A DNA stretch of 64,000 nucleotides from Auricularia sp. M13 (taxonomy: Eukaryota > Basidiomycota > Agaricomycetes > Auriculariales > Auriculariaceae): positions 3,038,001 to 3,102,000 of the forward strand of contig CM073201.1 in NCBI GenBank assembly GCA_037042915.1, in the 5' to 3' direction. The notes below the pieces were generated by a model, which saw only the letters and a list, made by a program, of their open reading frames with translations, did not search any database and was not told the origin of the DNA. Positions 11,799 through 21,445 of this stretch are shown here, piece by piece. Position numbers and translations under genes: made by a program. How positions within the stretch are numbered: position 1 is the first letter of the stretch; each line of letters opens with the position of its first letter.

Positions 11799-13462
11799 AT
11801 GGCTAGCTCTCGCACGCCGCCAGAACCAGTGGCCCCGTATATTGCGCGTCCGCCGCAATGGCTCAAGCGAACTCATGCAACGGCTGACATCGGTGAGGCC
11901 TGTGTTCCAATCCAACTGAGCATGAATTGATTGCGAATAGGATACTCCGGATTCTACCCACCACTTCCCAATGCGCAGGAGGAACAGCTCACCGATTCTG
12001 CTGTACAGCAAGGCTACACGGCGCCGCCAGAAGTCAATGTGCGTGGCACCAAGTCGCAAGCATTTCTGGCACACGCTGATTTGACTAGGCAGAAAGCTTC
12101 AACGCAAAGGGAGAAGCTACCAAGAGTTTTGCAGTGGGAACCGCGCTCGAAGATCTGAAGCAGCTCTTGGAGCTCGTCATTGAACGGCGAGCAGACAATG
12201 CATCCAGACTTCCGTATGCCCATAAAGAAAATTTGCTGTGGCATATGCTCATGTCTTCCTAGACCCTCTACGTTCAAGGTTCCTGGACGGGTCACATTCA
12301 CGGAGACACGACGCGTCGGTTGGGTCAACGAGCTCGCCGACCCGGACACGCCGCTCAGCAAGCTCGGCAAGAGCGTGCCGCACGGATTCAAGGGCCATGA
12401 CCTGCTCGAGATGCTGCAGACCAACAAAATTGCCGTCTCTCGAGCGGTATGGTATGTCCGTGTGCTCGGCGCAAACGAGACGCAGGGCATGCGCAACCGG
12501 CCCAACTTCCACCCCAGCATGTACAGTGTGGAATGGGCCAACGTTGTCACGAGCTACCTCAAGAAGCTGCTAGCCGACATTGCCCTTCCCAGTGCGCCTC
12601 GAGCAGGACTCAATATCAAGCAGACATTCAAGAGCATTCTTGCTGAACCCGACTCTCGTGAGCGGTGGTTGACCCGATACTCTTACTGGTGAGTCGAGCG
12701 CGTCTCCCGCAACACAATCTGCCTGGCGGTCGCCCTCTGCGTTTTATTGCAACATGATCTGCGTCGCGGATTTTGTTGCGGCCGGTTGAGAGCACTCTGT
12801 GATGACTTGCTGACATTTTTCAGTTTGGATCTTGTTCGGGAATTCTACGCAGAGTCTCTTGTGGACCACTGCACGTTTCTGTCCTGGCTTTGTCAACACC
12901 TTGCCGGCGCCAACCTCGCACAGGCCTTTTTCATCGCTGGCTTGATGGAGGAATACTCGGATGGCCTGCTCGGGCATCGTGCCTTCGCACGACCGGTCAT
13001 AGAGAGCTGCCTGGCTAGGTTGACCGAAATTGAGGCTTCTCCCGTCAAGGAGAATATGGTCTTCCTCTCGTCGACGATCAAATCGCTTCTCCACGTGCGT
13101 CGGCCTCCAAGCCCCCAAATATGTAATAACGCCTATTTCAGCGTGCTTTGGCCGCAGTGCCCGACGCGCTTGTCAGCCCAGGCATCTGGATGTACCACTC
13201 GGGCATCCTTCGCGACGTCTTGGGCCATGCGGACGACTTCCGCGAAGTCGAGCAGCGCAACGAGGCGCTGGTGTTCCGCATCCTGCCCGAGCGCGCGATG
13301 GCGGAGGTGGCACGGCGCTGGACATCGACCTGCATGCGCGTGGACGTGGGTTCAAGAATGTACATACGCTGCAATAGACTTGTGTTGACGAGTTCTCTCA
13401 GATGCGTCGAAACGGAGGTGCAGGGTTTTTCCATAGGTACGAAAAATTTCAACAGGATTTAG
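11799..13462 (+). pseudogene. MED12: Truncated MED12 5' copy 2
   Basis: Exons are 11799-11892, 11941-12038, 12089-12213, 12263-12688, 12824-13094 and 13142 to about 13309. They are open and in phase and give about 392 Med12 residues. The frame then runs into about 40 unrelated residues and stops at 13462. The exon-6 end is rearranged relative to copies 1 and 5: a short internal deletion after GCGGAGGTG, followed by a stretch resembling MED12 (gcgctggacatcgacctgca). Intron 3 (12214-12262) has CTCAT where the whole gene has CTAAT, so splicing there may fail. Retention keeps the frame open to the intron's final TAG and would give a 121-residue product. I infer a transcribed but truncated gene. 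Confidence 0.88.
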
Positions 13463-15350
13463 TAAAATTTGGCAGAGATTCGGCCCGGCCGAGGCCCGGT
13501 ATTTACAATGTCAAAATGCACGACCGTGAGGGGGTTACCTTGGGTGCAGCGACGAACGAGGGCTGGTGTTGAGGGCGATGATGAGAAGGGCATAGTCCCG
13601 AGGTGAGAGAGATGGGGAAGAGACGACAGAGCTGGGTCCCAACCTGCAGGCCTTATATACTCTCTGAGGGCGCCTATTCCAAGCGAGGGCGGTGAGAGCT
13701 GAGTGATGCCCCGGACGTTCTCACCTTTGTTTCCCTCGTCTCTCCGCGCGCAGAGTACCTCACCACCTGCAGCAACGCAGGCATGCTTATTGGCCTCGAA
13801 TGCGACTCTGGGGCTCGTCGCTGGGCTGCTCGACTTGCTTCGGCGGGCGAGAAATGCCGCAGCCGGTCGGGGCGATCCTAGCCAAGCGACCCGCTGACAC
13901 ACGCATTTTCACACACCCCGGCCACCTTCTAGTTGTGAGACAACCTCCCGGTGCTTACTGCATGTTGTATAACCTGTTTTTCTACTAGCTGCACTGGCGG
14001 CAACGTCTCAAGCTCGTTGTGCAGCATACGACCTCCCGAAGACCTTCTCGTCATTCCCATCAACTTCCTGCCCAGCCATACACTTCAATTTAGGCTCAAT
14101 ACATTGTGTGTGACTCAGAATGATTGTCTCTAGCCGCGTTCAACGTCATCCCGTGCTGAGAGTGCATATATGGTATGATTTCTATTATGGCACATACTGT
14201 GACAGGACATATGTACATGACGAACACAGGCAGTATAGGACGCATGGAGGGAGAGGAAGGACCGATGCAGAACGCCATCCGCATCGCGTCTGCAGGCGGT
14301 TGCGTGGGAATCCAATCGAGGCTCACAGGCGCAAACGGCGGCGCCAACATCAAGGTCAGCTCACCTATGACCCACGCGGGCAGATGTCCACGCGGCGAAT
14401 GCAGCGGTGGGAAAACCAGATCCGGAAACAGACGTTGGCCGACGAGATGCGCGGCGGGAGACACTGGTGCGAACGGAGGGCTGGGGAACCGGCGCTGGCC
14501 TCAGCGCGAGTTGTGCGCCGCTGGCGTAATGCGACGGCAGCGTGAACCAGTGCGCAACGCCATCTCGTCGGCGGGAGCGCCCAGGGAGTTGACCCATGGA
14601 GAACGCCATCACTCGCGCGTGTGCATGTGCAGCCGTCGTAACCGACGAACAGGTTCCGACGTGAGACGGAGAGCGCAACGCGCGCGAATTTGCAGAGGGT
14701 GTTGGCGTGCGTGTACACGGTCAGCTCGCGATCAGCGCGGAGGTCGGGTACATCGTCCGAAAACGTCACTGTCGGGGAAGTCGCGTTGCATCCACCGCCT
14801 CCAGCGAGGAGAAAACAGACCCTGAAGATGCGAACGGTCAGCGAGGCTGAAATGAGGCGCATAGCGTGCGGGTGGACCATTCAGTGGTTTTGGAAGCACG
14901 CCACGCGATGTCGCGCGGCGATCGGGCGCCGACTTCTGACGTTGGCGCTCGTCGCGAGAGCGCGACGTTGACCTGCAAGAGAACGTCAGTTTCGGCTCGT
15001 CGACTGAAACGCACCATTAGTGAGGGGCCGAAGGTCAACGGAGTCGTTCCCGAAATTTTGACCTTGCGGTGAGCTTTTTGATGGCGATTTCGCGGTGCGC
15101 GCTGCGGGCACCAATCGCGCAGCCACGCATTGGCGACGCATGCCGCGTCTGCGGCGGGAACGACATATGACCTGGCGCGTTGAGAGCTCGTCAGTCCCGC
15201 AAAAACGGTGAGTGTGGCCATCCGACGCACCAGCTGAGTCGCGGAGCGCGCGGCACTCCGCGTCCAGATTTCGACCGCGAGGATGTCACAGGTCTCCAAG
15301 ATCTGTTAGTGCGATTCCGACGCAGACACGGCTTGCGTACCTAGTGGGCG

Positions 15351-16214
15351 TTATGCTTTGGCAACGGAGTCGCTCCCAGAAAAATGACCTCGTGGGTACA
15401 TTTTTGATGGGAAAGTAGACGCCCAGGCGTGTTTTTTGATGGGTGTCTGCACGACGCAGCTGGTGCGCGGCGCTGGGAGCGACGTGTCCGTCAAACGCAG
15501 AAATTTCACCTGCACAGATGTTAGTGCCGCCAGACGCTCGATATCAAGTACTCACGACCTGGAGCACAAGCAAGTTCGACGACACACTGGAAATGCGTCA
15601 GAAAAGTCGCGAAGGAAATGATTGGGGATACGGCAGAGCGAGCGCATACGAAGCGATACGTTGACGCGTATGCTTTCGGTGAGCTGCGGTTGAACACGAC
15701 ACGCAGAACAGCGCAGTGCAATTCTGCATTGGAAATGCGGAGGTGTGAACCGCGCGCGAGAGCGATGTGGATGGCGAGGGTTGATGGGTGGGATTATGGC
15801 AGAAAAGGAATATAAGCTCACCTGGAATGCAATGCATCCTGAACACCGGTCGCATAGTAGATCCGTTCACATAGCGCTTGACGCTTCCGTTGTCTGCAAA
15901 GCAGAGACTTCAGACGCAGAAGACGCAGGAGAAAAAAACTGTTCTCACCTTGTGTCGGCTCTCAACGAGAACCGTGGACTCCAGACGCAGTCCGGCATGT
16001 CTGTGCGGCGGTAGGAACAGCGCGAGACGGTCGCAGGACAAGAGGTCGGCAGTGCGGGATGGTGGACAGAGAAGGGAGAGAAGCGGAGTTTGCCGATGTG
16101 CTCTTCGCGTGAGCACGGTTGTCGGCACTGCTCGCCGGCAGCCGTACTGAAAAGCGTCCCGGCGTCACAGAATCGTGGGGGAAGAAAGAGAAAAGATGCA
16201 AGATCTTTATGCAC
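15351..16214 (-). CDS. Candidate spliced minus-strand gene in the spacer, family unknown
   Basis: Read on the minus strand, three well-formed introns follow one another: 15894-15948 (GTGAGA..TTTGCAG), 15724-15821 (GTGAGC..AATGCAG) and 15510-15555 (GTGAGT, CACTAAC branch site, GTGCAG). The exons between them stay open in one phase: from ATG at 16214 (MHKDLASFLFLPP) through QRKRQALCERIYYATGVQDA to SIRVNVSLRMRSLCRIPNHF in a 168-nt exon. The phase then breaks at the last junction, although that final exon is open to a TAA at 15351 in another phase. I recognise no domain. Equivalent loci lie at about 25095-25960, 34840-35703 and 44593-45457; unit 1 has a diverged version near 5,750-6,500. It may be a decayed gene or a spliced non-coding RNA. 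Confidence 0.3.
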
Positions 16215-17243
16215 CGGCCAGATTGCGTTACGAGGTTGAACGTCACGCAGGGATGTGTAATCGCTGCTGAGCTCCTCCGAGCCGCGGCATCATGTGCTGT
16301 GCAGCGATCTGTTTGCCAGCATCTCGCGTATGTTGCCACTCCTACTGGCATTACCTCACGCCCGCTCTGGCTTTGTTACGCGAAAGGGACTGGTACGAGC
16401 ATTGAAACCTACGCAGCAGAGGAGCTGTGCCGTCTGTACCTCGAAGTCGGTGCATCTGTGGCACAGAAACCGCGAGAGCTCAAGGACACATGGGCCACGC
16501 ATTCTATTTCCAATGCAACGAGCAGCTCAACACACTATTGAATGGTCGGGCTGAATATCCGGTGGTGACGCGAGATAACGCTTGTGAGTTCCGCGGCACG
16601 CGCGCGGTCGTCCGATTCCATGCATACATTCTCGAGGTATGCTAATGATCTCTCTCTGATTCAGTGGTGGGAAGCTAATGCTATGGAAATAATGAAGCTC
16701 AACGGATACAGAAGCCCCTGGAGGGGCTAACGGCCGGATTTACATGCAGTCATCCCAAAGCTGAATTCACTTTTTTCGCACTTTTGACCACTTGAACATG
16801 TTGGCACGCATACAAAAACGTCACGTGACCTCAGGAGCCGTCAGGGGTCACGCTCGCTCGTCGGGATGGTGCAGAAATGGCGTTCTCACGTGCCGGAGCG
16901 GGCCAGAAGCCCGCGTGCAAACTCCGCTCGCTGAAGAACAACAGCCCAGAACTCGCCCGCGACGACCGGCGCCTGCCATCTCGCCACGTCATAAACTGCG
17001 CAGGTACTCCGGCATGCCATAACCGTGTTCATTTCAAAGAAATCGCCAGTGGGACGAGATCTGCGTAGGCGGCGCGGTTGCGACGCATTCCGCGCATTAC
17101 TCACTTTCCACTCAGTTTTTCTGCTTCTCGTTTCACGGCCATCATTCTCCGGTCGATCGCGCATCAGATCTGCTGACTCGACGCGTCCAAACGCGGCCGC
17201 TCGGCGTCCGCGCTCTAGTGCGAGTTTTGGCTTCCTGAGGGTA

Positions 17244-17257
17244 TAGGGGTACCCCTA
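17244..17257. promoter_or_regulatory. Perfect 14-bp palindrome TAGGGGTACCCCTA
   Basis: A perfect palindrome lies about 270 bp upstream of the TATA box at 17,516 and downstream of the minus-strand candidate gene's start, that is, between two divergent spliced units. It is kept exactly in the diverged unit 1 (7519-7532) although the flanks there differ, and recurs in units 3-5. This suggests a binding site for a dimeric regulator; no factor can be named. Confidence 0.4.
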
Positions 17258-17515
17258 CCCCCACTGCACGCTCAACGGGCGCTTATTTTGGTTCAGGCAT
17301 GAGCCTATACCAGAATCACAAGTTGGGCGACGCTCTGAGGCGAGGAATTCGCTCTGCGAGTCGTACTCGGGTGGCTAAACCAAGGCTAAACACCCATCAC
17401 ACGCACTCTCGTAGCCGCGGCACCGGTCCTCCGGGCTTCCCACGGCACAGTCGTAACGCATCAGCACGCGCAGTCGTACGATGGCCCGGAATAGATACGG
17501 GCGGAACGAGCAGCG

Positions 17516-17523
17516 TATAAAGG
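17516..17523 (+). promoter_or_regulatory. TATA box TATAAAGG of the spacer plus-strand transcription unit
   Basis: TATAAAGG is followed by a pyrimidine-rich stretch and an ATG 130 bp downstream (17,646). The box and the spacing are conserved in unit 1 (7781 to 7901) and in units 3-5 (27,261, 37,004 and 46,759). This is the best core-promoter candidate in the spacer. Confidence 0.45.
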
Positions 17524-17645
17524 AAGGTGCGGAAGCGGATCGAGGTCAGCATCGGGTCTTCCTCCCGCCTTCTTCGCCCTTCCTCGCATCCTCTCTACCG
17601 CTCTCAGCCTCGGCTTCGACGTCTTCGACGCTGACCTGCCTACGC

Positions 17646-20640
17646 ATGACCCACTCGCAGCTCGACGTCCGCGAACGGACGCGCTTGCTTCGCCGGCGTC
17701 GCCGTCAACAGCATTCGCATCCTCTCCTCGACGCTGCGATCGGCCGTCTTGTCTAGGTACGCTTCCTAACAGAATCCTGCGTGTGACACATGCTAATACA
17801 TCATCATCTCTTGGAATCCATTCAGGAATCCGTCCACCATCGTGCAAGCTAGCTAACGCTCTCTCGATCGGCAGCCACTCTCGCCGTCAACCGCGGCTTC
17901 CGTTCCCTCCCCTGATCCCAAACGGTGAGTGCTCCAAATATTCAGTATCCCGCACCGAGCTGATACATCATCATTTCTTGAAATGCATTCAGGTTGCGTC
18001 CGTCAACGCGCGAGACGTCGGCGGCGTTCTCTCGCGCACCGCAACTCGCTACCGATTCCCGTCGCCGTCCTTCGTCAACGCTGCTTTTCTCCGCCAATAG
18101 TCGAGGTAAGCATTCTGGATTTGCATTGACGTTCCCCTTATTGATACATCATCATCTCCTGGACCCATATGTGCCCGTTGTTGTACAGTCAAATCAGTTT
18201 GCGTGCGATCGTTCGACCCGCTACCACCGTTTGGACGCATCGGTTGCATCGGCAACGTTGGTGTGAGTACCATGCCGTCCTGACTATCCTATCGCTCGCT
18301 GATTCATCGTCGTTTCGATGCTTGCGGGACATTTGTCGCTGTTGGGCCAGCGGGACCACCGACTTCACATCGACGCATAACGTACGTTTCACTCTCATTT
18401 TTCGCGCATAAACCTCTGTGCTCATCGCAATATGCAGTGGACACACTCAGGCGCCATCGAAGAGGCGTGCGGATCGCGGGACGGGCAAATAATGTTGTCA
18501 TTGACAAAACTGGGCATAATGGTGCGTACACCCCTCCCACGAGCTACCTATCGCAAACGCGCATGCGGATGTCATTCCGAGCATCGAGGCGCACCTCTGG
18601 CTGCCCGAATTTCGGGCTGCAGCAGCGGTAGACGCTGTTGCGTGTCCGAGTCGGTGCGGCCGAGCCGAGGGCACACCACTCGAACCGCGGCGAGCCGCGC
18701 GCGTAGCGCTCGTTTTCCATCGTCTATGGCATGGTGTCGATGCCTGACGGGCAGCAGGAAGCGCGCGAGAGCGAGACCGTACCGCAGCGTCCGCCGTCGT
18801 GCGCGCCGGCCGAAAACGGCCATATCGCACGCACCGCGCACAGGGCGTGCACGATGCACCGCATGCGCGTTCTGCGTCGTTGACTCCATGCGTGGCGGCC
18901 GGGATATTGACGTTGCGCATCGTGCGCGCGAGATCGTGCACGGGCGGTTGGCTCGCGCGGCCCGACCGATAATGGCCATATCGCCCGAACCGCGTTGAAT
19001 CGCGCGCACTGCGACGCATATCCGAGTTCAGTGACCTCGGAGCTGTCCACAGCGGAAGTGGTGTGCGCGCCGTATGCCTGCGGAGTCCGTGAGACTCATC
19101 GGCAGCTCCGATGCGCACGCGCCGCGTTTCCCACCGCGTCGCGCATCCGAAGCTCGTTCTGCGGGTGGGAGGTCGTAGAATGAGCTATGCGCGATGTCAG
19201 CGTGCTGTTGGAATCGGAGAACGAGCCTCGGACGCACGCTGAGCGTCGGTCTGTCGTCAGATCCGACCCAAGCTGCCGAACTCGTTCCGCGTGTTCGACG
19301 CGGAATTTGCGTGTCGGGGATGGATAATGCAGTCCTATGCTCACTCAGGAACCCGTTCCTGAAAGCCGTGGGGTCGTGAGCGTTGAGATCGCGAACTGAG
19401 TCAAACAAAAAAAAATCGGACGCACCGAGTTGAGCACAGAAGGCGTCTTGAACGCCGGCATTCGATAAACTTCTTAAATGATAGCCCGTAGCCCGTAATC
19501 TTGAGTTGTTTGCACGAGGGGTGGATACTGCGCGCGCGATCGTCTGGGCGGACAGAAAGTCACAAAAGCAAAACTTGTCCAAACTCGAAAAGAACGGTAC
19601 GCACGGATAGCCCGATCAAAGCCGCATGCCGACCCTGTGTTGAATTTGCAGATTTCGAAGGTGTTCGGCCTGCGCGTGCGACGCGATGCCGAATGAGCTG
19701 TTAAAAAAGTTGTTCAATTCCGACGATAAGGGTGCGTACGGATAGCCAGGATGAAGCCGCATGCTGATATGATGTTGTATTTGCAGAATGCGGACTTGGA
19801 CGGTGGGAACGTGCTTCGCGGTGGCGGCCGGCAGATACCCCGCGCTCAGGCTTGCGCTCCGTCCCGCGCGTTGTCGAACGGCCCCGCGGGCGCTGCATGC
19901 TGCAGCAGGTTGACTGCACCAGCTCCCGTAAGAGCTGCGCGAGGTCGACGAGTTCTAATCGCTTCAGCGAGGTGAGTCGCGGTCACTACCCAACTCAGTA
20001 AAACTGACGGCCGTTCACTACGCACACACACTCACACGTTGCTTTTGCAGGCTACTCACGGTCTTTTCGAGGCGGACGGTTTGGGAGGGCAATGAGTCTA
20101 TTGCGGTCTATCTACGCGGTCGTACTATGTACACGCGTGACGTTCATTCCACCTCCTCGGCGCGCGCGGCGCAGATTCTACGGGCGCGTGAGCTCGAGCT
20201 GGCGTCAAGGGCCTGCGGTACGTACCCTTTCGCCGATCCGCGGCGTTTTGGCGGTCGCTGATCTGCAGTCGAGCAGGTTGCGTCCAGTCGAGCGCGGCCA
20301 AGTTGAAACTGAGCTCCGGGTCCGTCAACATGCGCGTTTCGAAGTACCATTCAGTCGAGCTCACCTTTCAGACGATGCCGCCGCACAAGGTGCTGTGCAT
20401 CGCGTTTGTTCGCACCAGGAATCGATTTTGCACGGTGCGTGGAATTTGTCTGCTTGCTGGATCAGCATGCAGTCGGCGCGCGCAGACTGTGGGTACGCAC
20501 TCTGCACTGGTGGGCGTCAGAGTCCAATGCGCGGTGCGTTGGCTGGCACCCCGTTTCGAGCGCTCGCTGAGCAGCTTCGCGTTCGGGTTCGCCGTTTGAG
20601 CTCTTTCTGCGAGCGCATCGCCGTCCGCCGAATAATTGGC
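17646..20640 (+). CDS. Candidate multi-intron plus-strand gene or spliced RNA in the spacer, family unknown
   Basis: After the TATA box come at least six good introns: 17757-17825, 17925-17992, 18106-18188, one starting at 18263, then 19597-19651 and 19732-19786, and probably others at about 19,971-20,050 and 20,220-20,270. In unit 1 the first exon (ATG 7901) is open to its donor and reads MTHSQLGVGERTRFATLSFA; exon 2 follows in phase (NPSTVVQAGALSIGSHSRGQ). In units 2-5 an 11-base deletion shifts exon 1 and a 4-base insertion breaks exon 2. The fourth intron's acceptor is CAG in unit 1 but CGG here. Later exons are open in more than one phase, so I cannot fix a protein, and I recognise no family. 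Probably a decaying gene or a spliced non-coding transcript. Confidence 0.3.
17757..18345 (+). repeat. Four consecutive look-alike introns, period about 157-181 bp
   Basis: Donors lie at 17757, 17925, 18106 and 18263. The 3' halves match: CTAATACATCATCATCTCTT, CTGATACATCATCATTTCTT, TTGATACATCATCATCTCCT and CTGATTCATCGTCGTTTCGA. They share the branch-point region and the run after it, and the first two also share a TGCATTCAG/TCCATTCAG end. The spacing is nearly constant, so the series arose by tandem duplication of an exon-intron module followed by exon divergence. The same series is in every unit. Confidence 0.65.
18800..19000. repeat. Degenerate duplication around GGCCATATCGC, period about 162 bp
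   Basis: Two blocks with GGCCATATCGC followed by an (A/C)C(G/C)(A/C)ACCGCG-like tail lie near 18,820 and 18,975. Each is preceded by a GCGCGCGAGA element and a G/C-rich bridge. The spacing matches the period of the intron series just upstream. Copies in unit 1 are at about 9,070 and 9,228. Confidence 0.45.
19580..19800 (+). repeat. 135-bp tandem duplication carrying two 55-nt introns
   Basis: Introns 19597-19651 and 19732-19786 are both 55 nt. They share ACGGATAGCC, AAGCCGCATGC and a TTGCAG acceptor, and the exon ends before them are also alike (TTGTCCAAACTCGAAAAGAAC and TTGTTCAATTCCGACGATAA). The whole exon end plus intron was therefore duplicated in tandem. The pair is kept in all units (unit 1 near 9,850-10,045). 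Confidence 0.6.
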
Positions 20641-20959
20641 TGACTGTGACCGATGAACAGCTGCGAGCTCGTTAGCAAAAATCGAGAATTAGAAATATTG
20701 TAATTAGTACTGACCGGAGCGGCGCGTTTGGGGCGGCGGGAGACGGCGACGAGCAGCGGTGAGCAGGTCGGGGCAGCGTCAAGGCAGCGCACGCTCGCCG
20801 CTGGCAAAGGTCGGGAGATGGCGGAGGAGCGCGCAGAGGGCGCGGTCGCTGCTGATGACGACGAGCAACGACGCGACGAGTGAAGGCGGCGTGACCGTGA
20901 ATCGTGCTCGTCGGTGAAGGTGACGAGTAAGGCCTTGCGCGGTGATGGCGCTCGATGGA

Positions 20960-21400
20960 GTTGAGCACGGCTGGGCGCGCGTCCAGCATGCTGCCGCGAG
21001 CGATGCCGGGCGTGCGCACGCCGCGGTCGTCGCTGCCGACGGCGGCGAGGTGGGCGCAGAAGACGGCGCGTGGGCAGTGCTGCTGGCGGCGAGCGCGCGG
21101 TATGTATGCGGCGAGCGCGGCTAGCGTGCGAGCCACGGACGGCGGGCGCGCTCGAGCTGGGCGGGCGGGCGTCCAGCATGCGGGCGCGAGGCGATGCCGG
21201 GCGTACGCACGTCGCGGTCGTCGCTGCTGACGGCGGCGAGGTGGGCGCAGACGACGGCGCGAGGCCACCGCAGCTGGCGGCGACGGCGGTCTGGCGGCGA
21301 GCGCGCGGTATGCGGGCAGCGAGCAAGCCGCGGGCGGCGGGCTGCAGCTGGCGCGCTCTGCGTCGTCGGCAGCAGCGTGCGCGCGGGCGGGCTGCAGAGC
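20960..21400. repeat. GC-rich internal duplication upstream of the MED12 promoter
   Basis: Two similar arms of about 190 bp begin CGTCCAGCATGC and run through GATGCCGGGCGT, GTCGTCGCTG and GGCGGCGAGGTGGGCGCAGA. The DNA is very rich in CpG and resembles an unmethylated promoter island. It stands just upstream of each MED12 start codon. In the last copy, before the whole MED12, 32 bp between two GGGCGT repeats are missing (near 50,413), a deletion between short direct repeats. Confidence 0.6.
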
Positions 21401-21445
21401 GCGCGAATGGTCGAGGACGGACAGGGTGGGGCGGAAGTCAGAGTC

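Larger units (their letters stand above)
11701..21445 (+). repeat. Tandem array unit 2 (9745 bp)
   Basis: This is a complete unit, taken from the promoter-side landmark gtgccggcttatgcc to the same landmark in unit 3. Units 2, 3 and 4 are almost base-identical (9745, 9745 and 9743 bp). The differences I noticed are mainly one- or two-base changes in homopolymers. They share private features: a 12-base deletion near 14,214, the exon-6 junction type with the tail ACATCGACCTGCATGCGC, and the altered intron-3 branch point. The three units are a recent amplification of one ancestor. Confidence 0.95.

Noticed and set aside
18498-19118. 206-codon minus-strand frame in the spacer, also present in unit 1
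   Set aside because: Several other frames in the same stretch are equally open, the composition is Arg/Ala-rich, and there is no recognisable motif. I could not choose one as coding.
11701-21445. Retroelement or other self-replicating element as the cause of the array
   Set aside because: No reverse transcriptase, integrase, helicase or transposase motif is visible in any frame of the unit, and the junctions lack terminal repeats. Unequal exchange fits better.
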